A DNA stretch of 64,000 bases from Cymodocea nodosa. Taxonomy: Eukaryota > Streptophyta > Magnoliopsida > Alismatales > Cymodoceaceae. Made by a program: the position numbers and the translations under genes. The notes under the pieces were generated by a model that saw nothing but the letters and a program-made list of their open reading frames with translations, ran no database searches and was not told the DNA's origin. How positions within the stretch are numbered: the first letter of the stretch is position 1; the number at the start of each line of letters is the position of its first letter. Where the stretch lies: assembly GCA_036874045.1 (NCBI GenBank), contig JAZBRI010000010.1, positions 888,001 to 952,000 on the forward strand. The letters run 5' to 3'. Shown here piece by piece: positions 12,431-24,629 of this stretch.

Positions 12431-13573
12431 AATTTTCAAAATCAAAAGTCACCTTATTGGATTTTGCCATTAAGTATAGGTTGGCCATTTCTTCCTTCTT
12501 AGATTCTAAAGTTGATGAAGTTGCTTCAAAACTTGATGTATCTAAACTCTGACTTGAGTCATCTCATGAGACCTTCAAGGGTCTCTTCTTCTTGAAGTAC
12601 TTCCTTTTTTTTTTCTTTCTAAACTTTGTTCCAACTTTTTCAAATTTTAGCAATAGGTAGTTCTTCTAGAAATATCCTAGCTTATTGCATTTGTAGCATA
12701 TTATCTTTTCACCTTTTGTTGATTAATCTCATTTCTCTTTATTTATCCTTGAAGTTTTATTAACCCACCTTTTCTTCCAAGCTTTCCTAAATTTTCTAGT
12801 TAGTAATAGTAAGTCCTCATCTGAATCTAATAGTATCTCAGAATCTGAACTAACTTCAAAAGCTAAATCTTTCTTTGCATGCTTTTCTTTCAATTCTTCT
12901 AACTTTTCCTACATTTGTACTTCATAAGCAATGAGATTTTCAATTAACTCATCTAAAGAATAAAAATTTGGATTTTTAGATCCTTCTATAGATGTAGTTT
13001 TATGAGTCCATGAGCTAGTTAAAGATCTTAGTACTTTTCTAACAAGGTCACTTTCTTCAAAAGATTTCCCTAAACTTTTCAAAGCATTAGTAATTTCAAG
13101 AAATCTAGAAAACATGTTAGAAATGGATTCCCCTTCATACATTTTAAATAATTCATATTTATGAACTAACATATTAATTTTAGACTCTTTGACTTAATTG
13201 GTTCCTTCATTTGCAATTTCTAATGCATGTCATACTTCATAAGCAGAATCATATGCAAATATTTTATTAAACTAATCAAAAGATAATACACATGATAAAA
13301 TATTTAGACCAATGAATTTCTTTTTTATCAAATGTTTAGGTAATATATGATATAGTTAACATAACAAAAGGTTCACTAATTATGCCCCATAATTTAAAAT
13401 CAATAGATTTTATAAAAATAGACATTCTTCTTTTCCAATATGCATAGTTAGAATCATCAAGCAATGGTGGTTGATTTAAATTTTGACCATCAAATAGAAA
13501 GTTACTACTTGAAGTCATTCTATTTAATATCATTAAATCCTCTACAAAATAAACCTATTGCTTTGATATCAAT
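12430..13573 (-). mobile_element. Copia gag remnant and primer-binding site, minus strand
   Basis: Reading from 13533 down: gag start MTSSSNFLFDGQNLNQPP, then DDSNYAYWKRRMSIFIKS, then the UBN2-type gag core at 13172-12909 (YELFKMYEGESISNMFSRF; LGKSFEESDLVRKVLRSL), then a zinc knuckle beginning CYKCNKLGYF near 12700. Stops break the frame between blocks, and nothing of protease, integrase or RT follows. Just before gag, the minus strand reads TGATATCAAAGC (13561-13572), a decayed initiator-Met primer-binding site (usual TGGTATCAGAGC). It abuts the LTR at 13574-14803, so this is a 5' end with the rest lost. A similar gag occurs at 38.2-39.0 kb on the plus strand. Confidence 0.8.
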
Positions 13574-14803
13574 TGAAAGTGAGGATCAAAACAACTTTAC
13601 AAGAGGGAGGTGAATTATGAATTCAAATTTTTAAATGATTAAGTCCAAATAACACACTATAAAAAATCTTTCTTAAATTATTTTTCTATTATACACAAGA
13701 TTTTTACAGTATTACATAATGCAAGGTATAATTATAACACTTTCAAATTTTTACCCTTGAGTAATAAAACAATAATGTAAAAAACTTATATCTTTTGATC
13801 TTGAATTAAAATATACGAAACCTTTCACCTTCACTTCACCAAACTCTTCTTCAATAGTTGTTTAAACATTGCTCTTCTGAATTCTTCATTGACCTCCAAC
13901 ATTGATTCCTTTTGACCTTTAGCTCTTCAAGTTGATCTCATGTGGTATAAGTGGTTTTTACTATATGGAAACTTTTACTCTCTCTTTAGACAAGAAATAT
14001 TTCTCTCTTAGAAATGGATACTTTATATTGAAAGGGATACTTCAATATTGAATGGGATACCTTGAAGTGCAATTTGGACCCTCTATTTATAGTCATTGAA
14101 TTGAAATTGTATATTCATCACGTTCATCTACTATTACCATTTTTCCATAATCTCACATTCTTTTGAATTTTGAATTGTCCATGTTTTTCATGTTCTTGCA
14201 TGATTCTCACATTCTCCTATCGTAGATCCATCGAAAATACGTTCTAGAGAATTGTAGAGTTTTCCACCTAAGTCGTAGTTTTTGTCAAACAATTAACTTG
14301 TAATACTTGCAAAAACTCACACTTATCTAATAACTCTTTGAGTTTTTCACTTGTAAAATACATGATTTGAAAATAACTCAATGTAAAGTTAATCACTTGT
14401 AAAACTCAAACAGTTATTTGAATCCATACATAAAAACTTGAACAGTTATCTTAACTCTTCGATTCTTTAAAATGTGTACATGGAAAATATGTGAAAATCT
14501 TAAATCATTTAAAACACATGTCCAAATAGTCATAACTATACGAGTTTTTAAAATAACTCTTTGACTTTCTTAAAATGTTAATTAATAACTATACGACTTT
14601 TCAAAACATAGTTAATGTTTAACTATATGACTAAGGTAAAGACTTACACTTAGACTTATTTAAACCTATTTTTAGACTAAGTCAAATATTCATTATCAAA
14701 ACAAAAATTCCTAATAGTGTAGAACTCAACCACACAACACACATTATGAAACATGTTTACAAAAAAAACCTTTGATAAACACACAATCTAAATCTAATCA
14801 ACA
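13574..14803 (-). mobile_element. LTR of the 12.4-13.6 kb copia element
   Basis: On the minus strand it starts TGTTGATTAG (14803 downward) and ends ...CTTTCA (13574), next to the primer-binding site; the ends carry TG...CA. The interior, 14220-14660, is packed with imperfect short repeats built on ACTATACGAGTTTT and its complement, forming several possible hairpins. The end at 13574 is clearly related to the sequence starting at 62821. About 1230 bp. Confidence 0.6.
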
Positions 14804-14940
14804 TATAGGGGCAAAGGGAGCACTAGTGCTTGGTTACCCTATATTTTAAATAGAGACAAGGTTTTTGAGTTAAAGCATTCCAAAAATTGGAACCATGGAA
14901 ATCCCTACCTAATTAACCACTATTGAAGTCCTAAATCGTA

Positions 14941-15056
14941 GGTGCATTTACATCTACCACCAAGCACCTACTCGTATAAGAATTCTAGAATTACAAGTGT
15001 TTGGACAAGAGCAGTGCTAAGATGGGTGACTATCTGAGAAATTCTCATATAGTGTC
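14941..15056 (+). pseudogene. Degenerate 5S rRNA-like sequence
   Basis: About 116 bases align end to end with plant 5S rRNA, recognised from memory. Clearest is the internal control region and after: TTTGGACAAGAG, then AGTGCTAAGATGGGTGAC at 15013-15030 (5S: AGTACTAGGATGGGTGAC), then CTGAGAAATTCTCAT. The 5' half (GTGCATTTACATCTACCACC) also follows the 5S pattern with many C-to-T-like changes. It stands alone, with no tandem array. It is either a retroposed or dispersed 5S copy, or the 5S segment of a Cassandra-type TRIM LTR, which carries 5S in its terminal repeats. No flanking LTR pair was seen, so the origin is open. Confidence 0.7.
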
Positions 15057-15059
15057 TAT

Positions 15060-16440
15060 GAGCAGTAGTGGTGACTCTACTCAAGTGTAGGCAAGTTGTA
15101 AGTGTTTACATCACTTATCAAACCTATGTGTCGACGTTGCAGACCTTACCTTAGTTAGTATTCTCAATTGAGTTGGTGGATAGGGTTACTTAAGGTACAT
15201 CTGACTAATTGGAAATCTCTACAATATAAAGTATACAGTATCTAGAGAAGTTTATCATATTAGGGTCTAACAATGCCTCCTACAAGTTTTTCACCTCCTT
15301 AAATACTTCTGATGTATACCAAGTTATTTAAGTGACTACAGAGACTCACCTATTATCACCTCTATAAATACTCTTAATGTTCGTCAAACTATTTGAGTAC
15401 CTAAAAAGCATCACAATTATAAAAAAAAGAAAATGATCCTAAATTGTTCATCATCGATCTAGGTCATTGGTGATTTATCAAAGAAATGGTAACGTGAGAC
15501 GAGACACATTTTATGTGATTCATGGGAGGGGTGAAATAGTAACTCTCTTTTCTTTTTTTTATGTACTTGTTGTGTCACACTTTTGTTTCTCTCTCTTGCC
15601 TTTAAACATACTTTGTATCGTATTTTTGCTCATTTTAAACTCTTACTTCTCTAACTGAATTCTAACACAATTGTGGTTTCCTCAATGCTGCGTTTAGTTT
15701 GTAAATTAATTATCATGTATTTTTAGGAAAAACCTGCGATGGTGTCCAATAATCAATCGTTGGCGGTGAAGAATGTTGCAAGACGAACTTCTGACAATTA
15801 ATAATTTTAGTGCATGGACAGAATGATCGTAAGGGAACGTACAGGAGGTAGAACGCACATGTGTTAGAGCATCATGCATTTTTTCTTGCCAACGGAGTAA
15901 ATGAGATTAAAATATAAGGTTTAGCTCTTGATCAAATATTTCCAAAATCTTATCTCTTACAGTGTGAATGGATGAACTCCGTTACATGCGGTGGATTGTA
16001 AATTAACATTTGCTTCAAAGTATCGAGACATCAGGTTATGAAAATATCTGATATTTATTAGTTCACGATATAACAAAAGTGTGAGTTGGGCTGCAGGAGA
16101 CGTTGAATTTAAGATTATCGACGTTGAATTTTTTCAGAATCGATTTTACACAGATTGAGAAAGGAATGGATTCCTTGTTTTCTTTAAAGTCATGATGGGC
16201 CTAGTTGCCAACTGCATACCATTACTTCTCCTCGCATATTATCCATCAGAACCATATAAACACGCGAACTGGGAGAAACCCAAAAAAAAAATCAATAGCT
16301 ATAATATTGTACTTTTTAGTTAAAGAAACGATTGCATTACTACGATAAATTTCAGTGTCTTTTTTTAAAATTTTATTATTATTGTGATCAAAGTGATTTT
16401 TGAGAAAAATTATAGTGTTGATTTTACGGTTTCTCGCCGA
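15060..16440. other. Intergenic upstream of the ARO gene
   Basis: No coding segment recognised. The last few hundred bases presumably contain the ARO promoter, but no clear TATA box could be assigned. Confidence 0.4.
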
Positions 16441-16523
16441 GTCCATTCCTCGGGCCCCAACTGAACCTCCCCCCTTCTTGTACCTTCTTTGGGTTCTCGC
16501 CTTCTTGGAAGGCAAAGAAGAAC

Positions 16524-16524
<1 letters not shown>

Positions 16525-16554
<30 letters not shown>

Positions 16555-16562
16555 CTTCTTCT
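16525..16562 (+). repeat. (CTT)n microsatellite in the ARO 5' leader
   Basis: An uninterrupted CTT run of 38 bases, followed by more pyrimidine-rich sequence to about 16577. CTT/GA-rich leaders are common just downstream of plant transcription starts, so this probably lies in the 5' UTR, about 160 bases before the start codon. Length polymorphism is likely. The long minus-strand Lys/Arg or Glu tracts here are artefacts of the repeat. Confidence 0.85.
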
Positions 16563-16720
16563 GCTTCTTGTTCTTCCACTGAGAGAAAAGAGAGGGAAGC
16601 CCTTTCTTGCTCCCACGCCTGAGAGAAGAAGGAATGGAAGAAAGGAGTACCACACTCATGCCGTAACTGCCAGGAGAAGGAAGAAAGAAAGAAAAGAGAT
16701 CGAGAAGAGGGAGGAGGAGG

Positions 16721-19186
16721 ATGATATCTGCACATGCTTCCACCTCCCCATCCCCGGCGCAGGCCGTCAAGGCGCTGGAGGAGGAGCTCTCCTTCCCCAT
16801 AGGGCTGGCGGAGCGGATCAAGACCACCGCCGACGAGGCCAACACCTTCAAGCCGGAGTGTGCCGAGTTGGGCAAGCTCGCCCACCTCCTCTGCCAGGCC
16901 TTACGCTCCGCCGCTCGCCTCGCCACCTCCAACCATGCCCTCTACGATCGCCCACTCCGCTGCGTCACTGCCGAGTGCTCTAAGTCGCTCGAGCGAGCGC
17001 TCCTCCTGACGCGGCAGTGCCGCCACGGTGGGGGGTTTCTTCGTCGGCTCGTCAGGACGATTGTCGGTTCCGCTGATTTCAGGAAGGCCACAGCCATGAT
17101 GGAAGCGTCGCTTGCCGACATGAAGTGGTTGATATCGGTGTACTCGACGAGTATGGGCAACGATGGAGATATTGTGCTCAGCATGCCGCCGATTGCCACT
17201 ACCGATCCTATTATCTCGTGGGTGTGGTAAGACGTCCTGTAAAATCTCTCCTTTACTTCCGTATTCATTTATTTGTTGTTCTTTTGATCGTGATGGTTTA
17301 TGTGTGGAAGGAAGGAGTTGGAATTTTCACTATGGTAACGATGACGACAAACTTAAGAACTTCCATCAGATTTTGTACCATATGCATTTAGTAAGGTTGC
17401 ATGGGAATCTACCATCAAGATATGCCCTCCTGTTTCTTCGCCTCACACTATCTGTTTGTGACTTGCCCCGTGAGATTTTTTAACTACATTATTCAGGTCA
17501 TACTCACTTATATTGTGAAGTTGTCAAGTAAAGTTGTACGCTCGTACTATTGTGACCACCTTTGTTTTGGTCTTAACAAGAGGTAAGCGATTGCATTTCA
17601 TGGTTTGGAGGGTGGTAGCTTTTCACTGGGCTATGATTCTGTTTTCACTGTGATTTATGTGACCTTCTACATGTCTGTGTATGCTTGTTCCTTCGCCCAT
17701 GATTCTGTGCTGTCATTTCTTTTTACCGCAATTTTAATCAAGTCCGTCAATCTGAGAGTGATTCTTAGTGCTGTCAATGCCAAGGATGATAGACCTTTTG
17801 CTAATCCACTGATTTTGATGCAATTGTTTGGACAGGAGTTACATTGCCATGGTTGTTCATGGTGGCAGCAGCCCTGCTGAACGCATTGATGCAGCCATGT
17901 CTCTCGCAAATCTTGCTCATGATAATGACCGAAATAAGAATATAATAATGGAAGAGGGAGGTGTTCCACCACTGCTAGCTCTTCTTAAGGACAATACTTA
18001 TGTTGAAGCACAACTGGCTGCAGCCACTGCTCTTACAAACATTGCCAGTTGCCAAATGGGTGTTTCATTGATCTTGTCGGAGCTTGCAGTACCTATTATC
18101 ATACAAGTGCTCTCTGATTCCCCTATGAGATTACAGATTCGTGTTGCCTCTTTGGTTTCTGTCATGGCTGCTCAAGATCCGCATGCCCAGGAGGAATTTG
18201 CAAGGGAGAATTCTATTCGTCCTCTAGTGACTTTGCTTTCCTTTGAACTCCCTATCAATGAACCCAAGACTGCAACAAAGAAAGCCACCAGCTTTCACTC
18301 TGTTGTTGAGATTAATCGTGGATCAGATGCAGGTGAACATTTTCCCAGTGCGCGTACTGGGAGTGGTGGCATGGGTTCATCATCTTCGTCTCTGGACACT
18401 CACCACAAAAGGGAAAGGGAGAGGCACCGGAAGAGTCCTGAGGCCAAGCATGAGCTGAAGGTGGTTTGTGCAGAAGCACTCTGGATGCTTTGTCGGGGCA
18501 ATGTAACGAACAGCCGTAGGATTACAGAGACCAAGGGTCTACTTTGTCTTGCAAGGACAATTGAGATGGAGAAGGGTCAATTGCAGCATAATTGCCTGAT
18601 GACATTGATGGAGATATGTGCAGCTGCAGAGAAGGATGCTGAGCTTCGACGCTCTGCTTTCAAAATAAACTCCCCTGCGGCTAAGTTAGTTGTCAATCAG
18701 CTGCTCAGGATGGTTCAAGAGATTGGTACTCCAATTCTTCAGGTTGCTGCAATCAAATGTATTGGATATCTGGCTCATACTTTCACTGCCAAGGAGACGC
18801 ATGTAATAGCACCTATTGTCGCACAGTTTAATCACTGGAATATAGAGATTGCTACAGAGGCAGCTATTGCCTTGGGGAAGTTCGCTGGTCCTGACAATTT
18901 CCTCCACCTTGAGCACTCAAAGGCTATTATAGAATTTGATGGTGTACCTGGCTTAATGAGATTGGTTAAGTCAGGTAACGAGCAAGCACAGTTGAATGGA
19001 ATAATCTTAGTCTACTATTTGGCCATGCATGTAGGTGATAATGAAGCTCTGGAACGTGCAAATGCCCTGGCAACATTGGAAATGGCAAGTCGTACTCCAG
19101 TGAGTCAGAATCCATTGCTCAAAGAGATGATTCAGAAGGCTATGTATCACCTTGAGATTTATGGTCACAGGGTGGAAAGGAGTTGA
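16721..19186 (+). CDS. ARO: ARMADILLO REPEAT ONLY (ARO)-type protein
   Basis: Plant-specific armadillo protein. Family members act in polarised tip growth and organise ROP signalling and actin at the plasma membrane (known of Arabidopsis ARO1-4; function here is inferred). Two exons: 16721-17226 and 17836-19186, joined WVW-SYIAMV with donor GTAAGA and acceptor TTTGGACAG; 618 aa. Residues about 10-165 form the helical N-terminal domain typical of the family (FPIGLAERIKTTADEANTFKP; LYDRPLRCVTAE). After the intron come armadillo repeats (LANLAHDNDRNKNIIMEEGG; PPLLALLKDN; GVPGLMRLVKSGNEQAQLN). A Gly/Ser then Lys/Arg/Glu-rich linker about 344-375 separates two repeat blocks. The C-terminus LLKEMIQKAMYHLEIYG matches the family end. 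Length is slightly below the roughly 650 aa I recall for relatives. Exon 1 is strikingly GC-rich and exon 2 is not. Confidence 0.93.
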
Positions 19187-19552
19187 CATTTATCCTCAAA
19201 AGCAGTATCATGCACCATAGACTTTCCTGGAACTGGATTGTGTATATGTCTGGAAATAGAGCTGATTGTGTTCGGTTGTCAAGGGTTTATGCATGGGATT
19301 CTGGAAGAAAGAGGGCATGAAGGTTGCATTGGTGTCTGAGAGGTTCTTTTGAAAGGGGTAATGCAAATTTCCAATCCCATTTCTGCGTTGCAATGTAGAT
19401 TTTGTATGGGTTACTTGAATCACCTACTTTCAAGATGATGAGAGGGAGCATTTTTGTTGTAGTCATGTGAATAATCATTTTTGTTAGAGATGTGAATATC
19501 GATCGGTTCACGATTGGCATGTTCAACATACATTCAAAGGATGCAATCAGCG

Positions 19553-20013
19553 AATGTACCCTTTACGCTGTTAGAAAGTAAAATTTAAAAGTATTTGTAT
19601 TAAAATTAGGAAGATTATATAATTTTTGAAATTTTAATATTATATATTAAATAATATTATATAATAAAATAAAAATATTAATTAAAATAAATAATATATT
19701 AATGTTAATATTAATTATACAAAGTAATAATTAAAATAATATAATATTTTAATTAAATAAAATAATATATTATACTTTAACTATATTAATAATATATACT
19801 TTAATTTAAATAATAAAATAATTAATTAAACAGAGATGATAATTTTTATACTAATTTTTTAACTTTCAAATGAGAGGAAGTTTGAAAGTTTTAATTGTTT
19901 AATCTTTTATATATAGGAAAGTTAAAAATTTATTTCTAAAATCTTAGAAAGTTGAAAAAAAAAAAATTAATTTTTCAATTTCTAATTTTCTAAATAACAC
20001 AAACAGTACCTTA
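19553..20013. mobile_element. Possible AT-rich TIR element
   Basis: Extremely AT-rich block bounded by imperfect inverted ends: left TGTACCCTTTACGCTGTTAG (19553 on), right end reading inward AAGGTACTGTTTGTGTTATT (20013 back). Matches are partial, so this is a guess at a MITE; no target duplication was resolved. Confidence 0.3.
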
Positions 20014-20019
20014 GTATTG

Positions 20020-21140
20020 AGTGAAAGGGAAATGTTGAAAAGGAAAGGTTGAAAAATTCTAACAGATGAGGCATTAGTGTGTGCTAAAATTATTGGAAAG
20101 AAAAGTCAACAATTTCAACGATATAAAAGATTTAAGTTTCACACTCTCTCCCTTTCAATTTTGGACTCACTTAGGTCCGAATCTTTCCCCTTCACTAGAT
20201 CGTAGTTGTCCTAAACTTACCTGTCATCACTACAACTCATTGATCTCAACTACAACTTATTAGTCTCGGCTACAACTCTTTAATAATCCATAATAAGAAG
20301 TTCTTTTTTATCTTGATCGTTTAATTGGTCACGGGAATAAGAAGTTCTTTAGCATATTCAAGATCTGGTGTCTTGTAATTGTATTGCTTACTAAGAAATA
20401 TAATCTACTTGAGATGAAATTTTATTTGAATTACATCAAACTAAATGACTCCACGTTGTATTCGAAATCTTTATGTCCTAGAAATTTTTCAATACCGTAC
20501 ATAAACCTTACCTAAAAGATAAATTTCAAAATTTACTTTTCTTTCTCGTTAAAAAAAAATAAATTTCATAAATACACAAACACAACCTCTTATAAAAATT
20601 AAACGATAAATTTTTTTTTCTTTCCGTCTAATTTCACATGCACGAATCCCTCCCTCCTTCAGATATAAATTTCAAAATCAAATTAAATTTCATAAGACTA
20701 TAAGAAATGATTTCCTTTCATTCATTTCTTTTTCTCATTGTTTCCTGTTATTTCTCCCCCCCCGCACAAAAACCCTTCCCTCTGTTGACCGAAGATTCCA
20801 AGAGATTGCTTCAGTGGTGATATCATTGAGATTCAATGAGTGCATGAAGGAAAGAAGCCTTAAAAGTAATATGGATGTCTCCTTCAATGAGTGCACGAAG
20901 GAAGAAGATTCTCCAATTTTTTATAAGCACCAGGGATTTAACACCTTTAGGAACCGAAATTTCTAGAGCTATTTGTCAATTGAAAGAGATTAGAGAAATT
21001 ATATTGCAACGTTCCATGATCACTCCAAGCATTATGCCAGAAAAGATTTTGCTTGCTTCCCCATTATTACTATTAACTCGATGTGTACAAAAGACTGCAA
21101 CGAGGGGGGGGAGGGGGGAGAGTTCTTTGATACATTTCAA
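20020..21140. other. Intergenic, with a short dispersed duplication
   Basis: No gene recognised. Two similar stretches, TCAATGAGTGCATGAAGGAA (20833-20852) and TCAATGAGTGCACGAAGGAA (20885-20904), suggest a small local duplication. The 91-codon ORF at 20875-21150 has no family signature. Confidence 0.4.
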
Positions 21141-21199
21141 AACTGGCTGAGAAAGTAAAATTTAAAAGTTTTCTATTAAAATCAGTTGAAAAATTTTTT

Positions 21200-21310
21200 A
21201 AGATTTAGTAGGTATTTTGTGTATCTTAAAAAATTGATAGAAAATATCAAAAAAAAAAAATGACGAAAATTTTTTCATCATTTTCTAAGTATTTATGCGT
21301 GTAACAAATT
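21200..21310. mobile_element. Short relative of the 23.1/41.6 kb TIR element
   Basis: Starts like the left end of those elements (GTATTTTGTGTATCTTAAAA) and ends like their right end (ATCATTTTCTAAGTATTTAT), only about 100 bases apart. Possibly a heavily deleted copy. Confidence 0.3.
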
Positions 21311-21766
21311 TTTTGTCATTTTTCATCGTTTCATCTGATATAAAAGATAATTTATTTAACATTTTCCAACCCTAATACCTCTGAATCCAACAACAAAAAT
21401 TTCTCCATCACATGCATTGTCACCCTCTCGTCTCCTAACACATTTATGTTGATTAATAATATTATTATTATATATATATATGTATTTATATTTATTTAAA
21501 TCGACCAAAATCGAAAGTGTCTCGATTGAGTCCATAAAATATTTTATGATTATTTTTTTTTTTTTTACAAAATGGCTGAACTGCAAACATTTTGATTCCT
21601 TCGAGATTATATTATTATTTTTATTATAATTATATCTATATGATTTTAAGAGATTAGTTTAACCTAAGTCTTCTCTCAGTTTAACGGATAAGTTGAAAAC
21701 CCTATATATTTTACTTTTAAAAGAAACAAACTCGATTTAACCGATCATATTTTGGTTCAAACCAAA

Positions 21767-21770
<4 letters not shown>

Positions 21771-21804
<34 letters not shown>
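21771..21804. repeat. (TA)n microsatellite
   Basis: Uninterrupted TA dinucleotide run of about 34 bases. Confidence 0.95.
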
Positions 21805-21805
<1 letters not shown>

Positions 21806-21809
21806 CATT

Positions 21810-22950
21810 CATTCTGTTCAATTGGTTTGACTTAAAATTTTTTGGTTAAGCCAAAATTTTCATATATCTTTTTCATTTCAATTATTTATTTTTTCATTGT
21901 TAGTGTGTATGTTCCTTTTTTTTTTCTTTGATCAAATAGATTGAAGTTTTTTATTTTTTTTCTTTAGTTTGACCGAAAACCAAAGTTTTTTATTTTCTTA
22001 TTTTTTCCTTTAGTCTAACCAAAGTTCAAATTTGATCCGATTGAAGTTTTTTATTTTCTTATTTTTTCCTTCAATTTGATCGAAGCTTAACTTCAGTCTA
22101 ACTGAAATTTTTATTTTTTTATTAAATAGATATAATTAGTAATATTAAAATTATTTAATTCTTTCCTATTTATTACATTAAAATCACTATATTCATCATC
22201 AAATATACTATAATCAATTATTGATGATGATGATAGTTGTGAAAAATAGGGCATATTTTGTATTTATTGTTGTATTCCATATTTTGTAACATAGAAATCA
22301 AATATATTATTTAAACTTTCTTCTACAATTTCAATTGTTAAAACAAGTTTTATGTTTAAACAAGTTTGCATTATATTTATTAATTTTTTAATAACTTTTA
22401 CTTTAGTCCTAAGATTTAAACAAAGACTTAATGTATATAAGAGAGGTATCTTATTCCAATATTTTAAAAAAATTTCTTTCATTTTGAAAACTATAGTTGC
22501 AAAAAATGGATAATTACTATAATTATTAAAAACTCTTGCAATATTATATAAGTGGTGGATTGCATAAATAGACGTATAATAATATATTTCTGATAAATGT
22601 TCTGTTACATTATAAAATGGTTTTAAAAATTCAATAAAATAATTAGTTATTGTAAAATCATTTTTATCTAGTAATGTTGTATTTTCATCTAGTTGTTAGT
22701 TTCAACTTTCATTTTTTCCTCTATTGAAATAACATTCATTTTTATAACATTCGTAAAAAATGAACGTTATTTCAACGTTTGTTTTTATAACATTTGTAAA
22801 AAACAAACATTAGGGCTCTAATAAGCCTATAGGCTAGCTCAATTGAACCTGAATCGACCTATAAGTTGACTTTCTAATATATTATAGTCTGGCCCGACTT
22901 GATTTAAAAAATCAAGTTGAGCTAGGGCAACCCATTATAGGCTCATTTCT
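21810..22950. other. Intergenic, AT-rich, nothing firm
   Basis: Contains loosely repeated T-rich phrases such as GAAGTTTTTTATTTTCTTATT (three versions between 21940 and 22110) and, at 22810-22930, a stretch rich in GGCTCAATTG/GCCCGACTTGA phrases. A related phrase set recurs at 42590-42750; both sit beside copies of the same TIR element. Confidence 0.35.
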
Positions 22951-22956
22951 GTGATT

Positions 22957-23225
22957 TTTCATCATTTTATGTTATTTGTATAAACATCTTGATTTTCTAA
23001 TGACTTTCTATTACTTTCTGTCATTTCTCTTTTCATCATTTTCTATAATATTCTGTCATTTTATTTCCACCATTTTCTAGTGCATTAGGGGTATTTGTGC
23101 ACTAGAAAATAGTGAAAAGAAAATGACAGAATATTATAGAAAATGACAAAAAGGAAAATGATAGAAACTAATGAAAAGTTAGTAAAAAATCAAGGCGTTT
23201 GTACATATAATAGAAAATGATAAAA
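22957..23225. repeat. Long imperfect palindrome
   Basis: The arm 22957-23084 is the inverted copy of 23097-23225 over its whole length with scattered mismatches. Examples: TTCTATAATATTCTGTCATT (23041-23060) answers AATGACAGAATATTATAGAA (23122-23141), and GCACTAGAAAATAG answers the preceding CATTTTCTAGTGCA. The spacer is about 12 bases. The right arm is also the left end of the TIR element at 23087-23574. Confidence 0.8.
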
Positions 23226-23574
23226 TTTGAAATATGTGTATTTGTGTATAAAACAGAAAATGACAAAAAATCACAGAATAGAAAATATTGAAATTGATAA
23301 ATTAAATATTTTTTATATTTGTCTACAAGATAGAAAATAACAAAATTTGTTCTACATATCTCTCATAATATTAATTCTCATTCACTAAGGACATAAATAA
23401 TTTCCATATCAAAATTATTTGTTATTAATATATTTTGTAATAATTCACCTTTTTTATTCTTTCATTTTCCATCAATTTCAGAGATCAAAAGGTTAAAAAA
23501 CAAAAGAAATTTTTTCTTATATACGAAGGGAAAATGGTGAAATCCTTCAAAAATCCATTTGGTGCACAAATGCC
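23087..23574. mobile_element. AT-rich non-autonomous TIR element, copy 1
   Basis: Closely parallels 41611-42226: shared phrases include GATCAAAAGGTTAAAAAA, CACTAAGGACATAAATAATT and TTAATATATTTTGTAATAAT in the same order. Left end GGGGTATTTGTGCACTAGAA and right end GGTGCACAAATGCCT are inverted relative to each other. No coding capacity, so a MITE-like DNA element is the best reading. Confidence 0.6.
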
Positions 23575-23749
23575 TAAAAAATGATGAAAATTTTTTCTTT
23601 CTAATATTTAAATTTTGTAATATTCGTAGAAGAAAGATCAAGAAAAAATATGGACTTATCAATAAATTGCAAATTAATAATATGAGATATATTATTTAGA
23701 AAGGAGATCCTTTTTGCAAGGTTACTTTCCTTTTCCAAATGAATGATCT

Positions 23750-24620
23750 TATCAAGAAAAAGAAAGCGATGATGAGGAAAAGGAGAGGTGATAATGGGCC
23801 ACCTTGTTTATGACCATTGGAGCTTTTGAAAAAGTCCTTTTAAGTATTCCATTAATAACAAGCAAAAATTTCACTAAGGTGATGCACATTTCAATTTGCT
23901 TTTTCCATTTATATCCAAAATCAAGCTCCTTAATATAGTCTACTAAAAAAGATCTACTAATATTATTAAAAGTTTTCTCAAAGTCAATTTTCAGCAGTAA
24001 AACTTTTAAGTTTCTTTCTATAAAAATATAGTGCACAGTTTCCTAAACAGTACAAGAACAATCATAAAGATTCCTACCTTCAAGAAAAAACACATTGCAT
24101 GCTTTCAATTATATCATTTAAGACAAAGCTTAATCTAGTTGTTAGGCATCTGGCAAGGACATTATAAGAGCTGTTTAACAAACTAATTAGACTATAATCT
24201 AAAATAACATTTACTTCCATTCGTTTGGGAATGAGTGAAATAAAAGCTTTATTGATAAGGTATAAAAAGTTTAAGATCATCGTTATTAGGAAATGATTGA
24301 TGAAGTTAGCCATATCATCTTTCATAATTTCCCAATATTTTTGAAAAAAGCAAAGTGAAATAACATCTAAGCTGAATGATTTGTCTCCAAGTGAAAATGT
24401 GGCAGCCATGATCTCCTCATAAGAAAAGGAGATAGAAGATGTTAAAGGTTGGGAACTTGATCAGGAAAAACTTAGGACCAATTAATGTCAACTTCATTTG
24501 ACTTGTTATTGAAAATATAAGTGAAATTATTTTAGAAAGCCTTGGTAATTTCTAAGGCAAATTCTGTATAACACCCATTTATTGTCTAGATGATCATATC
24601 ATGTTCAAGATAAATATTTT
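23750..24620 (-). mobile_element. LINE reverse transcriptase remnant
   Basis: Minus strand, two consecutive blocks. 24409-24080 reads GDKSFSLDVISLCFFQKYWE, FISLIPKR and YSLISLLNSSYNVLARCLTTRL; 24036-23752 reads LLKIDFEKTFNNISRSFL and KKQIEMCITLVKF. These are the palm/fingers blocks of plant L1-like reverse transcriptase. A stop interrupts the two blocks, and the YADD part and both ends are missing. Confidence 0.8.
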
Positions 24621-24629
24621 AAGATCACC

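Noticed and set aside
16246-16932. Long minus-strand ORFs (up to 228 codons) opposite the ARO first exon
   Set aside because: They run through the CTT microsatellite (Lys/Arg/Glu tracts) and are antisense to a well-supported GC-rich exon, where stop codons are rare.
20875-21150. 91-codon plus-strand ORF
   Set aside because: No family signature, no supporting splice context, and it overlaps a local repeat.
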